The notes under the pieces are model-generated. The model was not told the DNA's origin and did not search any database. It was given only the letters and a program-made list of their open reading frames with translations. This document shows, in pieces, positions 15,977 to 23,403 of a stretch of 23,403 nucleotides of DNA; positions within the stretch are counted from its first letter, which is position 1; every line of letters begins with the position of its first letter. The DNA is from a virus: positions 1-23,403 of IMG/VR virus record IMGVR_UViG_3300028299_000243; one strand, given 5' to 3'. Both the position numbers and the translations under genes were made by a program.

Positions 15977-17140
15977 CTAATATATGCCGGGTGCCCCGGA
16001 TAACATATTCACATCACCCGACAAATCCGACACCGCGGGTGCCGCCGCTGATTTCTGCCTCGATGAAAGAAGCTCTGCCTGCTGGAGCAGGTAGTCATAG
16101 GCGCCCTTGTAATCGCCTTTTTTCATTCTATCTTCGTGCTGCTTGTTTATTGCATCGCGAAGGGTTTCCGGCGCTAACGTCTGAATGATTGTTGCAGCTT
16201 CTATAGTCTTATCATCAAAGAACGGGTCAACGGCTATCTTTTTTCTCATTACCTCAAAAGCATCGGGGGCAGAATTCAAATCGTCTCCCGCCGACTTGAT
16301 TTCTTTTAATCCCGCCCGGACTGTCTGGACTGTCTGTGCGGCCTCCGCGGCTGTTTGCCCGTCTGATATTAACTTTGAAATCAGGGCAGACTCGTCTTTA
16401 GCCGACCATGCAGCGTCTTTCTGCGTCATCCGCCCGTACATGACCCCCTGCGCCACCGCTTTTTTGTATTGCTGCTCCAGCATTGGGATATCTTTCGGGT
16501 TTGCCGCAGGTAGAGCTTTTTCTATGGCCTTTCGCCTCTCATTGGCTAGAGCCATCCCAAAGTGTGGTATATATCCCCGAAATCGAGTCATAAGTTTATC
16601 GGCGTCATTCCGTGTGTACGAGGCATTCGGGTCGGAAAAACCCATGGCGGTTAATATTTCCGGGTCGATGCCCTCGCTCTGTGCCCATGATGATAGCGGC
16701 TGTTTCTCTAGCCCGCGGTTGATCACATCTGTCTGCGTATCCGCAAACTTTGTCCGCGCTTCGTTCTCCGCTATCTGTGATGGAATCACCCGGCCCTGTT
16801 GCGTCAGGGTGTCCTTACGGTATGCAGCCTCCGCCGCTTGACCCTCTCCAGTAAGTTTCTCACGAGCCTGATTAGCGCGAACAGCCTCCGCCGCTTGGCC
16901 TTTGTCGATATCGATCCGGGCCAGCTCTCGGAGGTTCGCAATTTTATCCCTTTCCGCTCCGCTTCGAACCAGCTCCGTTTCCGTATTGACTTTGGCCAGG
17001 TCCAGTTTCAGGTTTGACTCGCGCACCTTTGTTGCCATGTAATCGGCCATGATATCCCGGAGCGAAAGCCGGGTTTCCTTCAACGCTTCCGGGACCGCGC
17101 CATAGGGGTTATTTCCAAATCCAAAATTTACGTTAGGCAT
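15977..17140 (-). CDS. Helical ejection (internal virion) protein, gp15-like position, 387 aa
   Basis: It starts MPNVNFGFGNNPYGAVPEAL with GGGAGG six bases before ATG at 17140, 18 bp after the GNAT gene. Residues about 25-170 are long charged helices (NLKLDLAKVNTETELVRSGAERDKI... and similar) with a repeated GQAAEA unit at about residues 80 and 99, consistent with coiled coil. The rest is helical and soluble (QPLSSWAQSEGIDPEILTAMGF; a KKAVAQGVMYGRMTQKDAAW helix). No enzyme motif or membrane segment is seen. Position between a gp14-like protein and the giant gene, 15 bp upstream of the latter, suggests part of the DNA-ejection apparatus. I do not recognise it by sequence alone. Confidence 0.78.
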   Translation of the reverse strand: MPNVNFGFGNNPYGAVPEALKETRLSLRDIMADYMATKVRESNLKLDLAKVNTETELVRSGAERDKIANLRELARIDIDKGQAAEAVRANQAREKLTGEGQAAEAAYRKDTLTQQGRVIPSQIAENEARTKFADTQTDVINRGLEKQPLSSWAQSEGIDPEILTAMGFSDPNASYTRNDADKLMTRFRGYIPHFGMALANERRKAIEKALPAANPKDIPMLEQQYKKAVAQGVMYGRMTQKDAAWSAKDESALISKLISDGQTAAEAAQTVQTVRAGLKEIKSAGDDLNSAPDAFEVMRKKIAVDPFFDDKTIEAATIIQTLAPETLRDAINKQHEDRMKKGDYKGAYDYLLQQAELLSSRQKSAAAPAVSDLSGDVNMLSGAPGIY

Positions 17141-17158
17141 AATGAACCTCCCTTTGTA

Positions 17159-17584
17159 TCAATCTTTTAAAAAAGCGGTATCCTCACCGCACAGGGACAT
17201 GATAAAGCTTTGCATATGATCCTCTACCGGCGACATCCCCCAGGATTCCATCATTTTTTTAAATGGCGGAGACGCCGTTACGCCATAAAGAAATGTGCAC
17301 CCCTGCGCGACGGCAATGGATCTAAGGGTAGTAAACAATTGCGCAAAGGCCTCCTGTCTTTCCTGCGGCTGTACCTCTCTTGATCCGGTAGCCCACGTGG
17401 GCATTGCCACGCTTCCGGGAACCAGATACATGAAAAGCGCGCCGATAAATGTTCCGTCGTCCCGCTGGGCCACATATCCCGTCTTCGGTAAAAAGGCAAT
17501 AGGGCAGGGTGGCCAGCCATAATGTTCCCAGATTGACAGAAGTTTTTGGTAATGCTTTGCTTTATCAAATTTCACTAATTTCAT
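17159..17584 (-). CDS. GNAT-fold acetyltransferase-like protein (141 aa), gp13-like position
   Basis: The start MKLVKFDKAKHY at 17584 is set by GGAGG nine bases upstream (17594-17598), which lies within the end of the previous gene; the two overlap by 20 bp, so translational coupling is likely. An upstream ATG at 17608 in the same frame has no such site. The sequence has GNAT character: GYVAQRDDGTFIGALFMYLV (beta strands 2-4), a helix RQEAFAQLFTTLRSIAVAQGCTFLYGVT and a C-terminal FKKMMESWGM followed by a last strand. The usual R/Q-x-x-G-x-G/A acetyl-CoA loop is not clear, so catalysis is doubtful. T7 gp13 (DUF2833), a virion-assembly protein of 138 aa in the same operon context, has a GNAT-like fold as I recall, so this may be a structural relative rather than an enzyme. 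Confidence 0.75.
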   Translation of the reverse strand: MKLVKFDKAKHYQKLLSIWEHYGWPPCPIAFLPKTGYVAQRDDGTFIGALFMYLVPGSVAMPTWATGSREVQPQERQEAFAQLFTTLRSIAVAQGCTFLYGVTASPPFKKMMESWGMSPVEDHMQSFIMSLCGEDTAFLKD

Positions 17585-18878
17585 GTTCCAGATCCTCCAG
17601 CATGGCATTGCGCATGGTCATGGAATTGAGGCAGGCCAGCCGGTCGTCATCAGATACCGAAGGTCCCTGATCTGTCTCGCAGAGATCGGCAAAAATAATT
17701 CCATTGACACATATAAGGTGATTTTGCGTGATCACAGGGTACACCCGGACCGGTTGATCTGCTGGAACCGGCTCTGCGTGACTGCTGTTTTTTACGCGCA
17801 GCCATCGTCCGTCTTCAAACACGGCATGGCCGCCTTCAACCTGGACGCCTTTATACCGGCAGATATTCCCGGCCAGGACAACACCGACGCCGAGGACATC
17901 ATCTCCCGCATACAGGCAATCACCAATCCGCACATCCTCCACAGGCACCGTCGATTTATCCGCCATCAACACAGGCGTCCCTGCGACAAAACAGAAGATT
18001 TCGCTGACGACCAGGCCGACGCCTCCTCCGATGACCGCGCCCCACGGGCCGCCGACCGAGCCAATCTGGGCGCCCACAATCGCTCCGGAAACTGCTCCTC
18101 CTGCCGCGGCGGATACCCGTCGCTGGTCTTCTTCGCCCCCTATGTTCAAGGCGTCCATGATCGCATTCGTCGCAAATTGGGTGGCAATCCCCGCTCCTGC
18201 GGCAAAAAGGGAGGTCGAGGCCGAAACGCCAGTTCCAGCCGTAACACCCTTTTTAGCTACCTCCTTAGTTGCTTCTTCAGATGCCCTTTGCGCTACTGCG
18301 CCGCTGCCGCCTGAAGCCCAGCCCGCGGCAGCCATATCACCACTGGCATTTAACCCGGCCTGCTGGGTTGCCTGGGTTCCAACTCCTTGCGCCAGTGCCG
18401 TTTGCGCACCTGCTTCGGTCATTTTTTCTGCTACAGTCGACCCGGCTGTGCCGGTTATTCCTTGTGCTACAGTCGGTGCGGTCTTTGAAGTGGCAAGGTC
18501 CCGCAGACTGAAACCGGTCTTATCCGCCAGATAGGCGCCGGTAAGTGTCAATCCCGCAGACTGGATGCGATTGCTCTGTTGTGCCTGTTCCTTACTGGCT
18601 TCCATCTGTTGTGCTTGAAGCGCCTCATTTTTTGCCGCGATGTCTTTTGTCAACGCCTGGCTGGTGTCAAACTGTTGTGCCGTTTGAGCCAGGGAAACGT
18701 CCGCCTGCCGTGTATCTTCTGCCAGCTTTTTTTCTTCGAAAGCATTCGCCTTATTGCTCTGTACCAGCCCCCGGTATGCAGGCAACTGAGCCAGGAGCAG
18801 TGATGCGGGAGATACTTTGCGCCTCAAGCCTGTCACGGCACTGTATTGCGGGTTTACGATTTCAGGAAGGTTCAGCAT
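17565..18878 (-). CDS. gp14-like ejection protein with C-terminal Hint domain (437 aa)
   Basis: ATG at 18878 follows GAGG a few bases after the previous gene. Residues about 45-110 are an Ala/Gln coiled coil (AQTAQQFDTSQALTKDIAAKNEAL). Residues about 110-260 are Ala/Gly-rich. A hydrophobic glycine-rich stretch (about 258-295, AAAGGAVSGAIVGAQIGSVG then GAVIGGGVGLVV) could enter a membrane. Immediately after it, at Cys297, begins a Hint domain: CFVAGTPVLMADKSTVPVEDVRIGD, then GHAVFEDGRWLRV, ending TQNHLICVNGIIFADLCETD (about 297-400). No C-terminal His-Asn is present, so splicing is not expected; cleavage at Cys297 is possible. In the usual TxxH block the Thr position appears to be Glu (VEGGH). 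The place after the nozzle gene matches T7 gp14. Confidence 0.82.
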   Translation of the reverse strand: MLNLPEIVNPQYSAVTGLRRKVSPASLLLAQLPAYRGLVQSNKANAFEEKKLAEDTRQADVSLAQTAQQFDTSQALTKDIAAKNEALQAQQMEASKEQAQQSNRIQSAGLTLTGAYLADKTGFSLRDLATSKTAPTVAQGITGTAGSTVAEKMTEAGAQTALAQGVGTQATQQAGLNASGDMAAAGWASGGSGAVAQRASEEATKEVAKKGVTAGTGVSASTSLFAAGAGIATQFATNAIMDALNIGGEEDQRRVSAAAGGAVSGAIVGAQIGSVGGPWGAVIGGGVGLVVSEIFCFVAGTPVLMADKSTVPVEDVRIGDCLYAGDDVLGVGVVLAGNICRYKGVQVEGGHAVFEDGRWLRVKNSSHAEPVPADQPVRVYPVITQNHLICVNGIIFADLCETDQGPSVSDDDRLACLNSMTMRNAMLEDLEHEISEI

Positions 18879-18884
18879 AATAGT

Positions 18885-19412
18885 TTACCTCGTTCCCAAA
18901 TGGGCGTTTACGACTCGGCGCAGTTCCTCATTGGCCAGTCTGGAGAGTGTGATTTGCTCGTCATGTTTCCTTGCAAGCTCTGCCGCTTTTTCCTCGGTTT
19001 TCTTTAACTCGACATTCTGGGCTGCAAAACTCAGTCCTTGAACGCCAAGATTCAACAAACCCAGACCGGTGGCCCATTTATTCTGCTTCTCCCATGTATG
19101 CATCATGTCCACTGCCTGCCGGTAATTGGCATTCAATCCCCTGGTCTCTTCTGCGGTTTTCGTATCAAACTGTCTGGTCTTTTCCGCAGTATTCGTATCA
19201 AACTGCCTGGTCTTTTCCGCCAGTGCTTTTTCTCCGATAGTCAACCGATTTGCAAAATCCTGTTCCTGGGTTGCCTTCTCTGCCTCGCCGGCTGCATACG
19301 TTCTGATTACGCCGGACGTATCGGGCACAGCCTGCATACTCACGGGCGTTCGTGCTATCCTTCTCAGGGAATTTTCCAGATCGTAGGCATTTTCTATAGT
19401 TTCTCCTGCCAT
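18885..19412 (-). CDS. Coiled-coil virion-associated protein with 11-residue repeats (175 aa)
   Basis: AAGGAGG lies seven bases before ATG at 19412, 12 bp after the nozzle gene. The sequence is largely helical and charged. Residues about 64-96 contain three 11-residue units (AEKTRQFDTNT, AEKTRQFDTKT, AEETRGLNANY), a right-handed hendecad-type coil. A short apolar helix (WATGLGLLNLGVQGLSFAAQ, near 115-135) is followed by another coil to the C-terminus. The layout resembles the neighbouring 437-aa protein without its Hint domain, which suggests both belong to the ejection complex. Not identified by family. Confidence 0.75.
   Translation of the reverse strand: MAGETIENAYDLENSLRRIARTPVSMQAVPDTSGVIRTYAAGEAEKATQEQDFANRLTIGEKALAEKTRQFDTNTAEKTRQFDTKTAEETRGLNANYRQAVDMMHTWEKQNKWATGLGLLNLGVQGLSFAAQNVELKKTEEKAAELARKHDEQITLSRLANEELRRVVNAHLGTR
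19156..19221 (-). repeat. 33-bp tandem repeat encoding hendecad coil units
   Basis: Two adjacent 33-bp copies (19156-19188 and 19189-19221) differ at only a few bases and encode AEKTRQFDT-x-T twice. A third, decayed copy follows toward 19129. The 11-codon period matches the coiled-coil repeat. Confidence 0.8.
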
Positions 19413-19424
19413 GGTGATTCCTCC

Positions 19425-22364
19425 TTAATGTACATCATCGCGTAAAATTTCGTCTTCATATCCCCATACCAACGGGCGAACGCCCTTGGCGGTGGCGTTT
19501 GTATGTGTCGTAAACCGGAGTTTATGTGTCCATGCGTCCAGGTTAACGGGCTGTGTTTTTCTCACATGACGATTGTCGTCGGAGAGTGCAACAGGCGCAA
19601 GAGTGGTGGGGAGCGTTGCGCCATCCGCGTAATGTTCAATGGCCATCGTCTGGACTTCCGCCATTGCAACACAGACCAGTTTCACACGTTTAATCCTTAC
19701 CAGGTCAAAAATACTTTCTGTAGGCAGGAATTCCCCTGTTGCTACGGATTGCACGATATCATCACCATCCCAGGTCGTTCCATCTTCCAGCCTCATCAAA
19801 AAACCGTCATTGCGGCACCCGATGGCATATTGTTTATTGACGGCATCGGCAACACGAAAACCCGCCTGCGGGTATGTATAAAAGGATCCCGATGGAACTT
19901 TTTGAAACCAGCGTTTCAGAGTCATGTTGTAGACGACCCATAATTGTGAATCAAAGAAATCGATTAAGGAGGAGGCCTGCTTTGCCGGGTACATCTTGAA
20001 GTAATAGGGCACGCCGTTGACAATAGTTTTTGCGATGCGAGGGATTCCGGACAGGGCCGATGGTGTATATGCAGGTACGGTGTTTGTCGCGCCATCATAG
20101 AGCAGTGAAGATGCCGCTGCCGGGTATGCCTCGAAATAATACGGCGTTCCGTCTGACACGGTCTCCAGTGTGTGCATCGACCCCGAAACCGCACCGGCCC
20201 CAAGAGTATATGGACTCGTGAGTGCATCGTCGCCGGTCCCGCCTTCCACTGCTGATATGGTCGGATAGGCAACCACATAGTGATATAATCCCCCCGCTGA
20301 AAAACGAATCACGACCGGTGTTCCTGATAACGTCGCGTCATCGAACGTTTGTATTGCCAGTGGAGAAACGACAGCGTCGTTATTGATTGGCAGGATCAGA
20401 TTATATTCGGGATAATCGGGGTCAAACCAGCCCACGGCCCGTGCAATTTTTTCGAAAGATATTCGGCGCGAGTCACTCGGATCGAAGTAACATTCAAGGC
20501 CGGGAATCGGGGTCAATCCCCCCGCGTCAAACATATATGGTCCGGCATAGGATAGCCACGCAGCGATGCTTCGGGCGCTCATTGCCTCCTGCGATTCTGA
20601 TACCTGACAGGTATCCAGGGTTAATGGCGCCGGGCAGCCGATTGTGTCTGATATAGGGTAGATTGTATATGTAGCTGTATCGATTCCATGCAGCAGTTGA
20701 GTTGCATGGGCCTTCAGAAAAATTCCGAAGGTGTAGATAGAGCTTCCGAGCCGGTTATAAACCTCGGCGGCGCAGGTAAGTTCCTCCGGCCCCGGGAAAA
20801 AAAGAGGGGCTTTACCGTCACCCAGGCTGGAATCATCCCCGTTCCACGACTCCGTGCTGCCGGCCATGGGAAAATCAACCCTGTTGCCCTCGTTTGTCGA
20901 AGTCAGGTTGCACAGCATGGGCCGATCCTGATAAACAAAGGGGAATTTATATCCCAGGGCGTTTAACTGAGGCGCGGGGATCGCCTGTATCTGGTCAATC
21001 CATACATCCGCAGAGAGGGTTGCGCTAACCTTGATCCGGTAATACCACAATGTCAGACCGAACTGATTTTTTTGCATCTCCACGCCAAAAGCCGGCGGTG
21101 TCCAGGAAACAAAACCTCTTTGGGCCAGCGTCTTCCCGGATACATCTGTAAGATCGACAAAACCGGAGACGGCGGCATAGGCAGAACCGGTCCAGTATTC
21201 GACGCTGAGAATCGAGGCGTTCGTATTGATCTTGCCCGTTTCTTTTGCATACATGATGATATTGAGGGCGCACGTCCGTTCAGATAATCCGACATCGATA
21301 TATTCGGCGCTGGTCAAGCCCCCGACGCTTGCCACTTCGCCGCTTGCTGCCGTTGCAATCCCGTCGGTTGATTCTAACACAGCCATGGTGTCGTCGATCC
21401 AGGCTCCGGCATGGTAATGGCGGCATTGAATAACCGGCCGGAGTGCTCCGTCCCAGACATCCAGCACCGGCTGGAAAGGAGCATCAACCGTAAGTTGATA
21501 GATCTCCGCAGACCCTGCGCTCAGGGTAAATTGATACCAGTACAAAAGCCGGTTCTCCAGGAGTTTTAACACAGATGTTGAAACAGTGGACGGCCATGTA
21601 ATCGTTCCATCTTCAGTCAGCCCGTTTGTGTTGTCGGTGATGACCAGCGCCGACCAGGCCGCTCCGGTCCATTCCTTGCATGTGATGGATGCCGCTCCGG
21701 CATTGTATGTTTTTATGTATGGTTTTATACCCGACAACTTTCTTGTCGAACCGACGAGAAAGACAAGGGCTCCGGCTGCTATTGCGGCATAGTTTCCGGT
21801 TGTTTGCAGGGCGTTTCGGACAGCGATCGTGAAGTTCTGGGGATTTGTCAGCGCGCTTGTCACCGCGGCGGATGACGTTATGAATGCGGCAGGCGGGATC
21901 TCATCGCCACCGTATATCTGCGACGTCTTCCCGTTACAGTATGCGATCTGGTTATTTGGCCATTTGGAAAAACGACCCAGCCCTGCGTCTGCGTCATCCA
22001 CATAGAGCGGCGTGGTTTCAAAATCCTTTGGATTGGGAATATCTTCCGATGCAGTATGTGCGATGGTCTGAATGATCGCGGATGAGCTTTCGTCGAAGGT
22101 CAATGCTTGAACCAATGTCCGGGACAAAACGCCGAAGGGCGAACGCAACTGGATGCCTGATCGGCCCTTGACATAGCTCGGATGCGGCGTTGCATTGATT
22201 TTACTGTAACCTGCGACGCCTTCAAGCAAACCGGTTTGCCCATAGCGCCAGTTCTGTATGTCTGTATAATTTTTCGCGCCGACACCCAGCGGATCCACGG
22301 ATGGAAGCCACTGCCCGTTAAAAAATATTTGTTTTCTTGGGTTGCGTTTACCTTCTGTTGCCAT
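19425..22364 (-). CDS. Tail nozzle / packaged-DNA stabilisation protein, T7 gp12-like (979 aa)
   Basis: It starts MATEGKRNPRKQIFFNGQW; a GGATGAAG site precedes ATG at 22364 (a modest ribosome site). The N-terminus (VGAKNYTDIQNWRYGQTGLLEGVAGYSKIN) has the 'NWRY..GLLE...GY' signature of podovirus nozzle and stabilisation proteins. Two beta modules with a YWTGSAY...DLT...G.VSWTPP...YYRIKVSA pattern lie at about 225-298 and 380-467, probable carbohydrate-binding-like inserts. The PYNLILPINNDAVVSPL core, then three repeats ending VAYP, EAYPA and KMYPA (about 689-793), point to beta-propeller blades. T7 gp12 is shorter (about 790 aa), so the inserts explain the extra length. The protein should form the hexameric tube tip closing the tail. 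Confidence 0.87.
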   Translation of the reverse strand: MATEGKRNPRKQIFFNGQWLPSVDPLGVGAKNYTDIQNWRYGQTGLLEGVAGYSKINATPHPSYVKGRSGIQLRSPFGVLSRTLVQALTFDESSSAIIQTIAHTASEDIPNPKDFETTPLYVDDADAGLGRFSKWPNNQIAYCNGKTSQIYGGDEIPPAAFITSSAAVTSALTNPQNFTIAVRNALQTTGNYAAIAAGALVFLVGSTRKLSGIKPYIKTYNAGAASITCKEWTGAAWSALVITDNTNGLTEDGTITWPSTVSTSVLKLLENRLLYWYQFTLSAGSAEIYQLTVDAPFQPVLDVWDGALRPVIQCRHYHAGAWIDDTMAVLESTDGIATAASGEVASVGGLTSAEYIDVGLSERTCALNIIMYAKETGKINTNASILSVEYWTGSAYAAVSGFVDLTDVSGKTLAQRGFVSWTPPAFGVEMQKNQFGLTLWYYRIKVSATLSADVWIDQIQAIPAPQLNALGYKFPFVYQDRPMLCNLTSTNEGNRVDFPMAGSTESWNGDDSSLGDGKAPLFFPGPEELTCAAEVYNRLGSSIYTFGIFLKAHATQLLHGIDTATYTIYPISDTIGCPAPLTLDTCQVSESQEAMSARSIAAWLSYAGPYMFDAGGLTPIPGLECYFDPSDSRRISFEKIARAVGWFDPDYPEYNLILPINNDAVVSPLAIQTFDDATLSGTPVVIRFSAGGLYHYVVAYPTISAVEGGTGDDALTSPYTLGAGAVSGSMHTLETVSDGTPYYFEAYPAAASSLLYDGATNTVPAYTPSALSGIPRIAKTIVNGVPYYFKMYPAKQASSLIDFFDSQLWVVYNMTLKRWFQKVPSGSFYTYPQAGFRVADAVNKQYAIGCRNDGFLMRLEDGTTWDGDDIVQSVATGEFLPTESIFDLVRIKRVKLVCVAMAEVQTMAIEHYADGATLPTTLAPVALSDDNRHVRKTQPVNLDAWTHKLRFTTHTNATAKGVRPLVWGYEDEILRDDVH

Positions 22365-22396
22365 ATGTCTTCATCCACGTCTGAGATCAGTTTTTT

Positions 22397-23305
22397 TTAT
22401 CCACGCCGGGACTCATAGAGAGCCTGCCGGGCTATCTCGGATCTGGTGAGTTTAATTTCCGAAGCGAAGAAACCTCCGATCTGCCCGGCATCGGAATATT
22501 CTTTTTTCCCGGTTTTAAAAATTGATGCGGCACCATACGCGATGGCTTTGCAAACTCGTGAAGGAAATCGCCAGAAACCGTAATCTGAATAAACGGGGTT
22601 GGGCATGCAGATATAGTGCACGGTGATTGTGTCCCCATCGTTTGCCGATGGCGCATCGAGGATCAGAGACTTCACTGCTGCAGGCTGGATTACATACGCA
22701 TCGGACAATGTCCAATCTCCCGCGGCTCCTGCAGATCCGAACAGGGCTGTCACAAGTTGCGTCGCTTCGGAAACGGATAGAACATATCCGTTCGATGCAC
22801 CGGCAGTGTTGTGTATGATATCCCTCGGATAAACTTTGTTTGTCGTCAAAAAAAGTTTGGTGCCGTCAGAAAGGACGCATTGCCCGCCAGCCAGCGCGCC
22901 AGGCGCTGTGGCCGTGCCGGTGATCAAGGCGGAGCTTGCGGGTTTATCAATAATGGCAAAGCGGTTTGGCCAGTCTTGACTGTCTGTAAGGTTGGCCAGT
23001 ACGATGTTCTCGTAGGTGTCGCTTACGGGCCATGAGACATCGGTTCCATGACTGTATTTGAGACAGTATCTCTCTCTCCGGTCTTTAAGGTACAGTTCGA
23101 TAAAATCTGGAGGCAGATCGTAAACCTGCTGACCGGCGACTGTGGCGATATCGACTGACCCATGCAGGATTTTGGTCTCACGGCAGTACATGGCCGCGGC
23201 CTGATCCAGGCATTCATAGATCCGGCGCTGGTTTGCGTATAGTATCGACACCGCGTCGGTATCGATACAATCAAGTACTTCCTGGGTCAGGTGGATACCG
23301 TCCAT
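22397..23305 (-). CDS. Head-tail adaptor / tail tube protein, T7 gp11-like (302 aa)
   Basis: It begins MDGIHLTQEVLDCIDTDAVS. Residues 1-85 form helices followed by GQQVYDLPPDFIELYLKD, and residues about 230-302 form a C-terminal helical part (DYGFWRFPSRVCKAIAYGAA...). That split-helix layout around a beta insert is typical of gp11-like adaptors. The insert (about 110-215) has a LITGTATAP...VLSDGTKLFLTT beta module that is extra relative to the shortest homologues (T7 gp11 is 196 aa). The ribosome site is GGTGA six bases before ATG, or AGGAG at a longer 13 bases. It directly precedes the nozzle gene, as gp11 precedes gp12. Expected role: connects portal to nozzle. Confidence 0.82.
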   Translation of the reverse strand: MDGIHLTQEVLDCIDTDAVSILYANQRRIYECLDQAAAMYCRETKILHGSVDIATVAGQQVYDLPPDFIELYLKDRRERYCLKYSHGTDVSWPVSDTYENIVLANLTDSQDWPNRFAIIDKPASSALITGTATAPGALAGGQCVLSDGTKLFLTTNKVYPRDIIHNTAGASNGYVLSVSEATQLVTALFGSAGAAGDWTLSDAYVIQPAAVKSLILDAPSANDGDTITVHYICMPNPVYSDYGFWRFPSRVCKAIAYGAASIFKTGKKEYSDAGQIGGFFASEIKLTRSEIARQALYESRRG

Positions 23306-23332
23306 GTTATTTCACCGTCTCCTCTCGCTTGG

Positions 23333-23403
23333 TTAGATTTTCTTGCGTTTTTTCCCCGCCTCATCGATGGCTGCAGAGAGCGATACGGGGTTATTTGCCG
23401 GGA
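23333..23403 (-). CDS. C-terminal end of an upstream gene (22 codons, cut by the window edge)
   Basis: The frame with codons starting at 23401 reads PANNPVSLSAAIDEAGKKRKKI and stops with TAA at 23333-23335, 27 bp before the adaptor start at 23305. The basic tail looks like a real protein end, and neighbouring frames do not close as well. In T7-like order the preceding gene would be the capsid or another head protein, but 22 residues are too few to identify it. Confidence 0.6.
   Translation of the reverse strand, partial: PANNPVSLSAAIDEAGKKRKKI

Noticed and set aside
22391-22398. Run of eight A on the minus strand near the end of the adaptor gene (slippery site?)
   Set aside because: The run begins within the stop codon itself and both flanking genes are complete, so no frameshift product is needed; no hairpin precedes it that would make it a terminator.
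1-23403. CRISPR array, tRNA, integrase, attachment site, insertion sequence
   Set aside because: Looked for and not seen; no repeat-spacer pattern, cloverleaf or transposase-like frame is apparent by reading. Whether this is a lytic phage or a prophage cannot be decided from the window.

Overview
The window looks like the late structural region of a tailed phage or prophage with a podovirus (T7-like) tail and ejection module. Every supported gene lies on the minus strand and is read from right to left. Shine-Dalgarno sites are strong (AGGAGG type), and the clearest promoter is sigma70-like. This suggests a Gram-negative host, but no host marker such as a tRNA or integrase is present, so I do not assign a taxon.

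Layout in transcription order: the last 22 codons of an unidentified gene (23333-23403); a 302-aa head-tail adaptor like T7 gp11 (22397-23305); a 979-aa nozzle/stabilisation protein like gp12, with extra repeated beta modules (19425-22364); a 175-aa coiled-coil protein with 11-residue repeats (18885-19412); a 437-aa gp14-like ejection protein with a C-terminal Hint (intein/hedgehog-like) domain (17565-18878); a 141-aa GNAT-fold protein in a gp13-like position (17159-17584); a 387-aa helical ejection protein like gp15 (15977-17140); and a 4774-aa polyvalent protein (1637-15961) in the place of gp16. Beyond a 181-bp intergenic region are a small 84-aa structural protein (1201-1455) and the first 395 codons of a tail or fibre protein (1-1185). 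Genes upstream of 1637 are nearly contiguous (gaps of 32 bp or less, one 20-bp overlap), consistent with one late operon.

The giant protein contains, in order: a duplicated 21-residue N-terminal motif, a Gly/Ala-rich amphipathic region, SH3-like modules, a DarB-like N6-adenine methyltransferase joined to a SNF2-type helicase, coiled coil, a RadC-type JAMM metallopeptidase, a second HExxGH metallopeptidase, and an approximately 870-residue C-terminal region of the 'large polyvalent protein' type. By analogy with P1 DarB and N4 vRNAP I infer that it is packaged in the virion and enters the cell with the DNA, where it would protect the genome.

Two features go beyond a standard phage annotation. 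First, a 124-aa, Trp/Tyr-rich gene with its own ribosome-binding site and possible promoter is nested in another frame of the giant gene (11239-11613), exactly where the giant protein becomes a disordered linker. Second, the 1456-1636 gap holds a strong promoter with a 14-bp palindrome in its spacer, followed about 30 bases after the predicted start by a strong hairpin-U terminator. This arrangement suggests a small RNA of about 65 nt or an attenuator that gates the tail-fibre genes.
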